This document shows, piece after piece, positions 35,257 through 47,096 of a DNA stretch of 64,000 nucleotides; position 1 is the first letter of the stretch, and each line of letters begins with the position of its first letter. The DNA comes from Eurosta solidaginis (lineage: Eukaryota > Arthropoda > Insecta > Diptera > Tephritidae): the NCBI RefSeq assembly GCF_040869045.1, contig NC_090319.1:51308779-51372778 (forward strand), read 5' to 3'. The position numbers were made by a program, and so were the translations under genes. Below the pieces are notes generated by a model. That model was not told where the DNA came from, made no database searches, and worked only from the letters and a program-made list of their open reading frames with translations.

Positions 35257-37076
35257 CAATTAAGGAAGGCTAAGTTCGGGTGTAACCGAACATTACATAC
35301 TCAGTTGAGAGCTGTGGAGACAAAGTAAGGGAAATCACCATGTTGTAAAAGGAACCTAGGGTAACCCTGGAATTTGTTTGTATGACATGTGTAACAAATG
35401 GAAGGTATAAAGAGTATTTTAAGAGGAAGTGGGCCATAGATCTATAGATGGACGCCATTTAGGGATATGGCCATAAAGGTGGACCAGGCCTGACTCGAGA
35501 ATTTGTTTTTACGATATGGGTATCAAATGAAAGGTGTTAATGAGTATTTTAAAAGGGAGAGCGCCTAAGTTCTATAGGTGGACGCATTTCGGAATATCGT
35601 TATAAAAGTGGACCTGGATTAACTCTAGAATGTGTTTGTATGATATGGGTATCAAATTAAAGGTATTAATGAGGGTTTTAAAAGGGAGTGGCCCTTAGTT
35701 GTATATATGTAGGCGTTTTCGAGATATCTACCAAAATGTGGACCAGGGTGATCCAGAACATCATCTGTCGGGTACCGCTAATTTATTTATATATGTAATA
35801 CCACGTACAGTATTCCTTCCAAGATTCCAAGGGCTTTTGATTTCGCCCTGCAAAACTTTTTAATTTTCTTCTACTTAATATGGTAGGTGTCACACCCATT
35901 TTACCAAGTTTTTTTCTAAAGTTATATTTTGCGTCAATAGACCAATAAAATTACCATGTTTCATTCCTTTTTTTGTATTTGGTATATAATTATGGCATTT
36001 TTTTCATTTTTCGTAATTTTCGATATCGAAAAGTGGGCGTGGTCATAGTCGGATTTCGGCCATTTTTTACACCAATACAAAGTGAGTTCAGATAAGTACG
36101 TGAGCTGAGTTGAGTAAAGATATATCGGGTTTTGCTCAAGTTATCGTGTTAACGGCCGAGCGGAAGGGCAGACGACCAACTGTGCATAAAAACTGGGCGT
36201 GACTTCAACCGATTTCACCCATTCTCACAGAAAACAGTTATCGTCCTAGGAGCTAAGCCTCTACCAAATTTCACAAGGATTGGTTAATTTTTGTTCGACT
36301 TATGGCATTAAAAGCATCCTAGACAAATTAAGTGAAAAAGGGAGGAGCAACGCCCATTTTGAAATTTTCTTTTATTTTTGTATTATGTTGCAACATATCA
36401 TTACTGTAGTTGAATGTTGGCATAATTTACTTATATGCTGTAAAGATATTAACTTTTCTTTTAAAATTTGAATTAAAAAAAAAATTTTTTTAAAAAGTGG
36501 GCCTAGTCGTTCTTCGATTTTGCTAATTTTTATTAAGCAGACATAAAGTAATAAGGGTAACGTTCCTGCCAAATTTCATCATGATATATTCAACGACTGC
36601 CAAATTATAGCTTGCAAAACTTCTAAATTACCTTCATTTAAAAGTAGGCGGTGCCACGCCCATTGTCCAAAATTTTACTAGTTTTCTATTATACGTCATA
36701 AGCTCAACTCACCTACCAACTTTCATCGCTTAATGCGTATTTGGTAATGAATTATCGCACTTTTAAGATTTTTCGAAATTTTCGATATCGAAAAAGTGGG
36801 CGTGGTTATGGTCCGATATCGTTCATTTTAAATAGCGATCTGAGATGAGTTACCGGGAACCTACACACCAAATTTCATCAAGATACCTCAAAATTTACTC
36901 AAGTTATCGTGTTAACGGACAGACGGACAGACGGACATGGCTCAATCGAATTTTTTTCGATACTGATGATTTTGATATATGGAAGTCTATATCTATTTCG
37001 ATTCCTTTATATATGTACAACCAACCGTTATTCAATCAAACTTAATATACTCTGTGAGCTCTGCTCAACTGAGTAT
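35257..37076 (-). mobile_element. Family-1 interspersed element, copy C (1.8 kb)
   Basis: Low end CAATTAAGGAAGGCTAAG, hairpin GTTCGG...CCGAAC, ATACTCAGTTGAG; high end CTCAACTGAGTAT at 37064-37076. It has about 4 minisatellite units, then the two duplicated modules and a GGAC run. It is the first of three head-to-tail copies, separated from D only by eight A residues (37077-37084). Confidence 0.8.
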
Positions 37077-37084
37077 AAAAAAAA

Positions 37085-39520
37085 CAAGTAAGGAAGGTTA
37101 AGTTCGGGTGTAACCGAACATTACATACTCAGTTGAGAGCTATGGTGACAACATAAGGGAAAATAACCATGTAGGAAAATGAACCGAGGGAAACCCTGGA
37201 ATGTGTTTGTATGACATGTGTATCAAATGAAAGGCATTAAAGGGTATTTTATGAGGGAGTGGGCCACAGTTCTATAGGTGGACGCCATTTAGGGATATAG
37301 CCATAAAGGTGGATCAGGGTTGACTCTAGAATGCGTTTGTACGATATGGGTATCAAATGAAAGGTGTTAATGAGCATTTTAAAAGGGAGTAATCCTTAGT
37401 TCCATAGGTGGACGCCGTTTCAAAATATCGCCATAAAGGTGGACCAGGGGTGACCCTAGAATTTGTTTGTACAATATGGGTATCAAAAGAAAGGTGTTAA
37501 TGAGTATTTTAAAAGGGAGTAATCTTTAGTTCCATAGGTGGACGCCGCTTCGAGATATCGCCATAAAGGTGGACCAGACGTGACCCTAGAATTTGTTTGT
37601 ACAATATGGGTATCAAATTAAAGGTATTAAGGAGGGTTTTAAAAGGGAGTGGTGGTAGTTTTATAGGTGGTCGCCTTTTCGAGATATCGCCATAAAGGTG
37701 GACCAGGGGTGACTCTATAATGCGTTTGTACGATATGGGTATCAAATGAAAAGTGTTAATGAGTATTTTAAAACGAAGTAATCCTTAGTTCAATAGGTGT
37801 ACGCCGTTTCGAGATATCGCCATAAAGGTGGACCAGGGGTGACACTAGAATTTGTTTGTACAATATGGGTATCAAACGAAAGATGTTTATGAGTATTTTA
37901 AAAGGGAGTGATGCTTAGTTCCACAGGTGGACGCCGTTTCGAGATATCGCCATAAAGGTGGACCAGGGGTGACCCTAGAATTTGTTTGTACAATATGCGT
38001 ATCAAAAGAAAGGTGCTAATGTGTATTTTAAAAGGGAGTGATGCTTAGTTCCACAGGTGGACGCCGTTTCGAGATATCGCCATAAAGGTGGACCAGGTGT
38101 GACCCTAGAATTTGTTTGTACCATATGGGTATCAAATTAAAGGTATTAATAAGAGTTTTAAAAGGGAGTGGTGGTAGTTGTATATGTGAAGGCGTTTTCC
38201 AGACATCGACCAAAATGTGGACCAGGGTGACCCAGAACATTATCTGTTGGATACCGTTAATTTATTTATATATGTAATAAATACCTGCCAAGATTTTAAG
38301 GGTTTTTTATTTCGCCCTGCAGAACTTTTTCATTTTCTTCTATTTAATATGGTAGGTGTCACAACCATTTTATAAAGTTTTTTCTAAAGTTATATTTGGC
38401 GTCATAAACCAATCCAATTACCTCACCATATTTCATCCCTTTTTTCGTATTTGGTATAGAATTATGGCATTTTTTTCATTTTTCGTAATTTTCGATATCG
38501 AAAAAGTGGGCGTGGTCATAGTCGGATTTCGTTCATTTTTCATACCAAGATAAAGTGAGTTCAGATAAGTACGTGAACTGAGTTTTGTAAAGATATATCG
38601 ATTTTTGCTCAAGTTATCGTGTTAACGGCCATGCGGAAGGACAGACGAACGACTGTGTATAAAAACTGGGCGTGACATCAACCGATTTCGCCCGTTTTCA
38701 CAGAAAACAGTTAACATCATAAAATCTATGCCCCTACCAAATTTCAAAAGGATTGGTTAATTTTTGTTCGACTTATGGCGTTAAAAGTATCCTAGACAAA
38801 TTAAATTAAAAAGGGCGGAGCCAGGCCCATTTTGAAATTTTCTTTTATTTTTGTATTTTGTTGCACCATATCATTACTGGAGTTGAATGTTGACATAATT
38901 TACTTATATACTGTAAAGATATAAATTTTTTAGTTAAAATTTTACTTTAAAAATTTTTTTTTTTAAAGTGGGCGTGGTCCTTCTCCGATTTTGCTAATTT
39001 TTATTAGGCATACATATATTAATAGGAGTAACGTCTTTGCCAAACTTCATCATGATATCTTAAACGACTGACAAATTACAGCTTGCAAAATTTTTAAATT
39101 GACTTCTTTTAAAAGTGGGCGATACCACGCCCATTGTCCAAAATTTTACTAATTTTCTATTCTGCGTCATAAATTCAACTCATCTACCAAGTTTCGTCGC
39201 TTTATCGGTCTTTGGTAATGAATTATCGCACTTTTTCGGTTTTTCGAAATTTTCGATATCGAAAAAGTGGGCGTGGTTATAGTCCGATATCGTTCATTTT
39301 AAATAGCGATCTGAGATGAGTGCTCAGGAACCTACGTAGCAAATTTCCTCAAGATACCTCAAAATTTACTCAAGTTATCGTGTTAACGGACGGACATTGC
39401 TTAATCGAATTTTTTTTCGATCCTGATTATTTTGATATATCTCGATTCCTTTATATATGTACAACCAACCGTTATCCAATCAAACTTAATATACTCTGTG
39501 AGCTCTGCTCAACTGAGTAT
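37085..39520 (-). mobile_element. Family-1 interspersed element, copy D (2.4 kb)
   Basis: Same ends as copy C, with TTAAG in place of CTAAG after AAGGAAGG, a change shared with copy E. About 8 minisatellite units (37190-38220). The two GATATCGAAAAAGTGGGCG modules are 763 bases apart (38493 and 39256). The tetranucleotide run near the high end is reduced to GGACGGACATTGC. Joined to copy E by four A residues (39521-39524). Confidence 0.8.
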
Positions 39521-39524
39521 AAAA

Positions 39525-42500
39525 CAAGTAAGGAAGGTTAAGTTCGGGTGTAACCGAACATTACATACTCAGTTGAGAGCTATGGTGACAACATAAGGAA
39601 AAATAACCATGTAGGAAAATGAACCGAGGGAAACCCTGGAATGTGTTTGTATGACATGTGTATCAAATGAAAGACATTAAAGAGTATTTTATGAGGGAGT
39701 GGGCCATAGTTTTATAGGTGGACGCCATTTAGGGATATCGCCATAAAGGTGGATCAGGGTTGATTCTAGAATTTGTTTGTACGATATGGGTATCAAATGA
39801 AAGGTGTTAATGAGTATTTTAAAAGGGTGTGGGGCTTAGTTCTATAGGTGGATGCCGTTTCGAGATATCGCCCTAAAGGTGGACCAGGGGTGACCCTAGA
39901 ATTTGTTTGTACAATATGGGTATCAAAAGAAAGGTGTTAATGAGTATTTTAAAAGGGAGTAATCCTTAGTTCCATAGGTGGACGCCGTTTCGAGATATCG
40001 TCACAAAGGTGGACCAGGGGTGACCCTAGAATTTGTTTGTACAATATGGGTATCAAAAGAAAGGTGTTAATGAGTATTTTAAAAGGGAGTAATCCTTAGT
40101 TCCATAGGTGGACGCCGTTTCGAGATATCGCCACAAAGGTGGACCAGGGTGACCCTAGAATTTGTTTGTACAATATGGGTATCAAAAGAAAGGTGTTAAT
40201 GAGTATTTTAAAAGGGAGTGATGCTTAGTTCCACAGGTGGATGCCGTTTCGAGATATCGCCATAAAGGTGGACCAGGTGTGACCCTAGAATTTTTTTGTA
40301 CGATATGGGTATCAAATTAAAGGTATTAATGAGGGTTTTAAAAGGGAGTGGTGGTAGTTGTATAGGTGGTCGCCTTTTCGAGATATCGCCATAATGGTGG
40401 ACCAGGGGTGACTCTAGAATGCGTTTGTACGATATGGGTATCAAATGAAAGGTGCTAATGAGTATTTTAAAAGGGAGTGATGCTTGGTTCCACAGGTGGA
40501 CGCCGTTTCGAGATATCGCCATAAAGGTGGACCAGGTGTGACCCTAGAATTTGTTTGTACGATATGGGTATCAAATTAAAGGTATTAATGAGGGTTTTAA
40601 AAGGGAGTGGTGGTAGTTGTATAGGTGATCGCCTTTTCGAGATATCGCCATAAAGGTGGACCAGGGGTGACTCTAGAATGTGTTTGTACGATATGGGTAT
40701 CAAATGAAAGGTGTTAATGAGTATTTTTAAAGGGAGTGATCCTTAGTTCTATAGGTGGAAGGAAGCCTTTTCGAGATATCGCCATAAAGGTGGACCAAGG
40801 GTGACTCTAGAATGTTTGTACGATATGGGTATCAACCGAAAGGTGTTACTGAGCATTTTAAGAGGGAGTGGGCATTAGGTCTATAGTTGGATGCCGTTTC
40901 GAGATATCGCCCTAAAGGTGGACCTGGGGTGACCCTAGAATTTGTTTGTACAATAAGGGTATCAAAAGAAAGGTGTTAATGAGTATTTTAAAAGGGAGTG
41001 ATGCTTAGTTCCACAGGTGGACGCCGTTTCGAGATATCACCATAAAGGCGGACAAGGTGTGACCCTAGAATTTGTTTGTACAATATGGTTATCAAAAGAA
41101 AGGTGTTAATGAGTATTTTAAAAGGGAGTAATCCTTAGTTCCATAGGTGGACGCCGTTTCGAGATATCGCCACAAAGGTGGACCAGGGGTGACCCTAGAA
41201 TTTGTTTGTACAATACGGGTATCAAAAGAAAGGTGTTAATGAGTATTTTAAAAGGGAGTAATCCTTAGTTCCATAGGTGGACGCCGTTTCGAGATATCGC
41301 CACAAAGGTGGACCAGGGGTGACCCTAGAATTTGTTTGTACAATATGGGTATCAAAAGAAAGGTGTTAATGAGTATTTTAAAAGGGAGTGATGCTTAGTT
41401 CCACAGGTGGACGCCGTTTCGAGATATCGCCATAAAGGTGGACCAGGTGTGACCCTAGAATTTGTTTGTACGATATGGGTATCAAATTAAAGGTATTAAT
41501 GAGGGTTTTAAAACGGAGTGGTGGTAGATGTATAGGTGGTCGCCTTTTCGAGAAATCGCCATAAAGGTGGACCAGGGGTGACTCTAGAATGTGTTTGTAC
41601 GATATGGGTATCAAATGAAAGGTGTTAATGAGTATTTTTAAAGGGAGTGATCCTTAGTTCTATAGGTGGAAGGAAGCCTTTTCGAGATATCGCCATAAAG
41701 GTGGACCAGGGGTGACTCTAGAATGTTTGTACGATATGGGTATCAAACGAAAGGTGTTACTGAGCATTTTAAGAGGGAGTGGGCAGTAGGTCTATAGGTG
41801 GACGCCTTTTCGAGATATCGCCATTAGCGTGGGCCAGGGGTGACTCTAGAATGTGTTTGTACGATATGGGTATCAAACGAAAGGTGTTACTGAGCACTTT
41901 AAGAGGGAGTGGGCATTAGGTCTATAGGTGGACGCCTTTTCGAGATAACGCCATTAGGGTGGGCCAGGGGTGACTCTAGAATGTTTGTACGATATGGGTA
42001 TCAAACGAAAGGTGTTACTGAGCATTTTAAGAGGGAGTGGGCATTAGGTCTATAAGTGGACGCCTTTTCGAGATATCGCCATTAGGGTGGGCCAGGGTGA
42101 CTCTAGAATATGTTTGTACGATATGGGTATCAAATGAAAGGTGGTAATGAGTATTTTAAAAGGGAGTAATCCTTAGTTCTATAGGTTGACGCCTTTTCGA
42201 GATATCGCCATAAAGGTGGACCAAGGCTGACTCTAGAATGTTTATACGATATGGGTATCAAACGAAAGGTGTTACTGAGCATTTTAAGAGGGAGTGGGCA
42301 TTAGGTCTATAGGTGGCCACCTTTTCGAGATATCGCCATTAAGGTGGGCCAGGGGTGACTCTAGAATATTTGTACGATATGGGTATCAAACGAAAGGTGT
42401 TACTGAGCATTTTAGGAGGGAGGGGCATTAAGTCTATAGGTGGACGCCTTTTCGAGATATCGCCATTAGGGTGGGCCAGGGGTGACTCTAGAATGTTTGT

Positions 42501-44092
42501 ACGATATGGGTATCAAACGAAAGGAGTTACTGAGCATTTTAAGAGGGAGTGGGCATTAGGTCTATAGGTGGACGCCTTTTTGAGATATCGCCATTAGGGT
42601 GGGCCAGGGGTGACTCTAGAATTTGTTTGTACGATATGGGTATCAAATTAAAGGTATTAATAAGGGTTTTAAAAGCGAGTGGCCCTTAGATGTATATGTG
42701 AAGGCGTTTTCGCGATGTCGACCAAAATGTGGACCAGGTGATCCAGAAAATCATCTGTCGGGTACTGCTAATTTATTTATATATGCAATACCACTAACAG
42801 TATTCTTGCCAAGATTCCAAACGCTGTTGATTTCGCCTTGTAGAACTTTTTCATTTTCTTCTACTTAATATGGTAGGTGTTACACCCATTTTACAAAGTT
42901 TTTTCCAAAGTTATATTTTGCGTCAATAAACCAATCCTATTACCATGTTTCATCCCGTTTTTCGTATTTGGTATAGAATTATGGCATTTTTTTCATTTTT
43001 CGTAATTTTCGATATCGATAAAGTGGGCGTGGTTATGGTCGGATTTCGGCCATTTTTTTTTACCAAGATAAAGTGAGTTCAGATAAGTGCGTGGACTAAG
43101 TTTAGTAAAGATATATCGGTTTTTGCTCAAGTTATTGTGTTAACGGCCGAGATGAAGGCCAGACGGTGGACTGTGTATAAAAACTGGGCGTGTCTTCCAC
43201 CGATTTCGCCCATTTTCACAGAAAACAGTTACCGTCATAGAGTCTATGCTTCTACCAAATTTAAGAAGGATTGGTAAATTTTTGTTCGACTTATGGCATT
43301 AAAAGTATTCTAGAAAAACTAAATGAAAATGGGCGGAGCCACGCCCATTTTGAAATTTTCTTTTATTTTTGTATTTTGTTGCATTATATCATTACTGGAG
43401 TTGAATTCTGACTTTATATACTTATATACAGTAAAGATATTAAATTTTTTGTTAAAATTTGAATTAAAAAAAATTTTTTTTTAAAAAGTGGGCGTGTTCT
43501 TCATCCGATTTTGCTAATTTTTATTTAGCACATATACAGTAATAGTAGTAACGTTCCTGCCAAATTTCATCATGATATCTTCAACGACTGCCAAATTACA
43601 GCTTGCAAAACTTTTAAATTACCTTCTTGTAAAAGTGGGCGGTGCCACGCCCATTGTCCAAAATCTTACTAATTTTCTATTCTGCGTCATAACATCAACC
43701 CATCTACCAAGTTTCATCGCTTTATCCGCCTTTGGCAGTGAATTATCGCATTTTTTCGGTTTTTCGAAATTTTCGATATCGAAAAAATGGGCGTGGTTAT
43801 AGTCCGATATCGTTCATTTTAAACAGCGATCTGAGATGAGTGCCCAGGAATCTACATACCAAATTTCATCAAGATACCTCAAAATTTACTCAAGTTATCG
43901 TGTTAACGGACGGACGGACGGACGGACGGACGGACGGACGGACGGACGGACATGGCTCAATCAAATTTTTTTTCGATCCTGATTATTTTGATATATGGAA
44001 GTCTATATCTATCTCGATTCCTTTATATATGTACAACCAACCGTTATCCAATCAAACTTAATATACTCTGTGAGCTCTGCTCAACTGAGTAT
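39525..44092 (-). mobile_element. Family-1 interspersed element, copy E (4.6 kb)
   Basis: The longest copy, with the standard ends. Its minisatellite (about 39620-42740) has about 24 units and includes a higher-order duplication of 911 bases (TAGGTGGAAGGAAGCC at about 40752 and 41663). The left units resemble copy D, while the right units and the 3' unique half resemble copy A, so it may be a recombinant. An 11-unit (GGAC)n run lies at 43908-43950. It ends directly against Penelope sequence. Confidence 0.8.
39620..42740. repeat. Minisatellite of copy E, about 24 units with a 911-bp higher-order repeat
   Basis: Units are about 126-130 bases. At least three unit types occur: CCCTAGAATTTGTTTGTACAA with AAAAG, CTCTAGAATG with AAACG, and a GTGGTAGTTGTATAGGTGGT variant. 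The types recur in blocks rather than at random, a sign of block amplification. Confidence 0.9.
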
Positions 44093-44096
44093 AAAA

Positions 44097-44639
44097 AAAC
44101 AACGCAAATAAAATACGTAACTAACAACAACCCAACAGCTAATATCAATGGCCAACCAAAACAATATTACAGCGTAACATACATACCTAGGTTCACAGAC
44201 AACATAGAAAAAAGCATACCAGAAACCAACAACAACATATGCTTCTCCTACAAATATAACCAAACTTTTTCTACTATTTTCACAAAAACTAAAAGCCCAG
44301 TTCCAACTACACAACAAAATAACATTGTGTACGAAATAGCATGTAAAGGAGATGACAACCAAACATGCAATGAAATACACAAAACGCGCACTAGGCGTCC
44401 GTCTAAAAGAACACGACACTGACATAAGGAAAAACAAAAATAGCACTGCATTATCGCAACATACCACAGCAACCTGCCATACAGCTGATCTCCATAACAC
44501 GAAAATCTTAGACAAAGGGAAACGGGAAAAGGTTAGATTCACAATAGAGAGTTTAAGGATATTACAAAACAGAAACAGAACAGTAAACAGAAAAGAAGAC
44601 ACAGATGGCATTTCTTCGGCTTATCTGTTATGCATATGA
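44097..44639 (+). pseudogene. Penelope-like element: end of RT and GIY-YIG endonuclease
   Basis: Reads YYSVTYIPRFTDNIEKSI, a linker, and NIVYEIACKG (the GIY half). After a short deletion and frameshift at about 44370-44395 it continues KRALGVRLKEHD, STALSQHTTATCH, KILDKGKREKVRFTIESLRI and NRTVNRKEDTDG, ending at 44639. This is the fused GIY-YIG nuclease diagnostic of Penelope-like retroelements. The YIG half of the motif is lost at the deletion, so the nuclease would be inactive. The 5' part is replaced by Family-1 copy E. Confidence 0.8.
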
Positions 44640-45107
44640 AACACCCTACATACATACAAACAAACATACATGAATCAAAGTCCAATTAAACAATTAACCA
44701 CATTTGACAAGTGTACCCAAACAAACGGGTATCAACATAAACATTTTTTGACTAAATTAATTTAATTTAAATTAAAATATGTATATTGATGATAAAGTTA
44801 AGTGCAATATATAAGAATAACATATTAACGTATACAAAAATTGCAAGTGCTCCATATACAATTGTGATATTAATCAGTAAGGTTTACATATTTAATTCTT
44901 AACTATTGTTTTTAAGCTCTTGCATAGATTTTATCGCGGGCTTGGCGACTAAATCAATAAAAACCGTAACGGCTATTTGTCAAAAAAGGTTCGAAAAGGT
45001 TCGAAAAAGTTTCGGTGTTAGCAACAGGCTGATTACATAAAATTGGATCTATTTATGCGAATATTGGTTGTTGTCTTTGGTGTATATTTATCTTCACTAT
45101 TGCGCTG
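44640..45107. other. AT-rich DNA between Penelope and Helentron fragments
   Basis: Probably Penelope 3' noncoding sequence on the left and decayed Helentron sequence on the right; the boundary is not visible. No gene. Confidence 0.4.
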
Positions 45108-46328
45108 TAGATTGCACCCATTGAATTACGAACAGCAAATATTTCATTAACATCGGATAGAAAATGTATAGCCAAACGCAAACATTTTCCAGTAGCTTCA
45201 GCTCTTGCTCTAACTATACATAAGTCGCAAGGTGAAACTTTTGACGAAATAGTATATGAGTATAGTAAAGCACATTCTCAGGAACTCATTTATGTTCCGC
45301 TCTCTCGGGTGACAAATATTGAAAAATAGTATATCACAACAAAAAACGATAATGCCGCATTTAAGTTTTATCATAGACGAAAGCAAGCTGCATGAACTGC
45401 ATCTTTGTTGCAAGAATTCAAAAGACTGTGTTTAAATAGTGTTACGACGATAGCTCAAAGTGTCTTAGATTTCATTAGTAATAGAAATGGCATTTCAATA
45501 ATTACTTTCAATTGCCATAGTGTAAATAGTCACAAATAAGATTTACAAGATTCAGTTACGAGACAAATAAATGTTTTACTTCTTACCGAAACTTGCATGA
45601 CGCGTGATAATCCGATTGAAATACCTAATTTCAAATGTATTGTTCAATTCAAACGAGTTACTGCTCCAAAGGGTGATGTAGCTATTTACCAAAATAACAA
45701 TAACGTTACTAATATTATGACTCCGAATATTGAAATAAATATTGCACATATTAGCGATGTTAATTTTAGGTGCTCATTTGTTGGAGATATTTGTGCGTGC
45801 TTATGCAAACTTAGAAATGGTCTACACATTTTCATGGTAGCAATTTACATTTCTCCGAATCCAAAATTGGACAAGGTAGGGCATTTTATTCATCGCACTT
45901 TACTGGAGTATTCTGAAGAAGGGGCAAAAATACTTGGTACAAATGCTAATAAATTTCCACTTATCTTGGCCGGCGATTTCAACATCAATTTCGCTGATAA
46001 AAAATCAGAGCGGTTGACAAGTTTTCTTTTTGAAAAATTCAATTTGAAAATAAATAATAATCTAAAAGGATCCACATCAGAATATGGGACCATCATTCAC
46101 GCGGTATTTTCAAGATATTTAGAGGATATCCAGTCTCAAATGTATGTTTCCTATTTCAGTTACCATAAACCTATAATTTCCATTATACTGAATAACCTAT
46201 GTATGTACATATCTTGTAAGATAATAGTAAAAAATTTTTTACCAATATTAACTTCTCATTTATTCAATAAAAATAAAAAATTTGTTTTCTTATCGGTCAC
46301 CACGCTTAAAAATTTTGACTTGAATTAA
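45108..46328 (+). pseudogene. Helentron-type Pif1-like helicase C-terminus fused to an EEP endonuclease
   Basis: A single frame runs throughout. First is a helicase end: FPVASALALTIHKSQGETF (SF1 motif V region) and HSQELIYVPLSRVTN (motif VI). A linker follows, then an endonuclease/exonuclease/phosphatase domain: IITFNCHSVN (first catalytic motif), INVLLLTETC, FPLILAGDFNINF (metal-binding DFN motif) and SYHKPI (degraded SxH motif). A C-terminal EEP nuclease behind a Pif1-like helicase is the signature of Helentrons, which transpose by rolling-circle replication. Stops at 45327, 45393 and 45537 kill the gene but no frameshift is seen, so decay is moderate. The Rep domain and upstream helicase motifs are absent from this window. 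Confidence 0.8.
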
Positions 46329-46421
46329 TATCAAAGACAAAACTTGAAATAATATCAAAGAAAACAAAATGTTGCATAAATATTATAATAGCATAAGTTG
46401 ATAATATGCAATAGCTTTACG

Positions 46422-46442
46422 GTGGCAGTCCTCGAGTGCCAC
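46422..46442 (+). other. Short GC-rich hairpin downstream of the Helentron endonuclease
   Basis: Perfect 6-bp stem GTGGCA/TGCCAC around a 9-base loop, about 95 bases after the end of the endonuclease frame, followed by ACGTCCTTTTTTT. Helentrons carry a hairpin near the 3' end, so this may mark it; the exact terminus is not visible. Confidence 0.4.
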
Positions 46443-46528
46443 ACGTCCTTTTTTTATTATCTTGCATGTTATAATGTTGTTGTTGTTGATTAGTATGGAA
46501 AAATAATTGAAATAAATTTAGTTAACCC

Positions 46529-46559
46529 CTGAGGATGCTAAGACGATTAGCGAAACGTC
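46529..46559 (+). ncRNA. Penelope-type hammerhead ribozyme
   Basis: Contains the catalytic boxes in order: CTGAGGA (CUGANGA) at 46529-46535, a stem GCTAA/TTAGC with loop GACGA, GAAA at 46552-46555, then CGTC with the expected GUC-type cleavage site. Stem III is minimal (ACGT), as reported for hammerheads in Penelope-like elements, which may need to dimerise. One U between CUGANGA and stem II is unpaired. The Penelope nuclease fragment lies 1.9 kb upstream on the same strand. Confidence 0.75.
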
Positions 46560-46679
46560 GGGTTGTACTAGTGGAGTCTTTTGAATTGCACTAAAACACA
46601 TATTGGTCAAATAAAGCCTATTTTTATTTTTATTAATCAATTTGGAAAAACGAATTGACCTGCTATAAAAAGTGAAAGA

Positions 46680-47096
46680 AAACTAGTTTTTTTCCGAACA
46701 TAAATAAATCTGCACTGAGAGTTATTACGGGTGTCATCTTGTGTTAGCGCTATTGTTCCAGTGCTGCGACAAGCTCGCTCTGCCGAAGCTGTCAGGATGA
46801 AGGAGACGAGGCCTATCCTGACTTTCTCTGCCGATATATAGAACTGCAAACAATATGACATAGATTTTAGGGCGCGCGGTTTTTCGACAGTCTAGCTGAG
46901 GTTGGTGACGTGCATCTTTCATTCCTACTAAGGTTCATCAGAGAAAGCAAGTGATTCGTTGAAGAAAAGTAGGAAGTAATCCGGTAAGCCGAATATGCCG
47001 CCACCCGCCCTAACGGACACAGAATGAACAAAAATATCTCCGAGTGGAGGTGTGAGAAATTCCCACGCACACCCTTTCAACCTAATCTAACCTAAG
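46680..47096 (+). pseudogene. Non-LTR retrotransposon C-terminal remnant
   Basis: An early block, NKSALRVITG, resembles the end of a non-LTR reverse transcriptase. Downstream, FFDSLAEVGDVHLSFLLRF then IRESK parallels the fragment at 6615-6790. The sequence ends AACCTAATCTAACCTAA, the same tail type. Frames are shifted and broken between the blocks. LOA/R1-like; clade uncertain. Confidence 0.45.

Noticed and set aside
37509..41614. Repeated 70-100 codon minus-strand frames with LVHLYGDISKRRPP
   Set aside because: They are the 126-bp minisatellite read in one frame, broken in most units, and absent as a conserved frame in other copies.
44081..44611. 176-codon minus-strand frame with hydrophobic segments
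   Set aside because: It is the antisense of the Penelope GIY-YIG coding sequence, whose motifs are on the plus strand.
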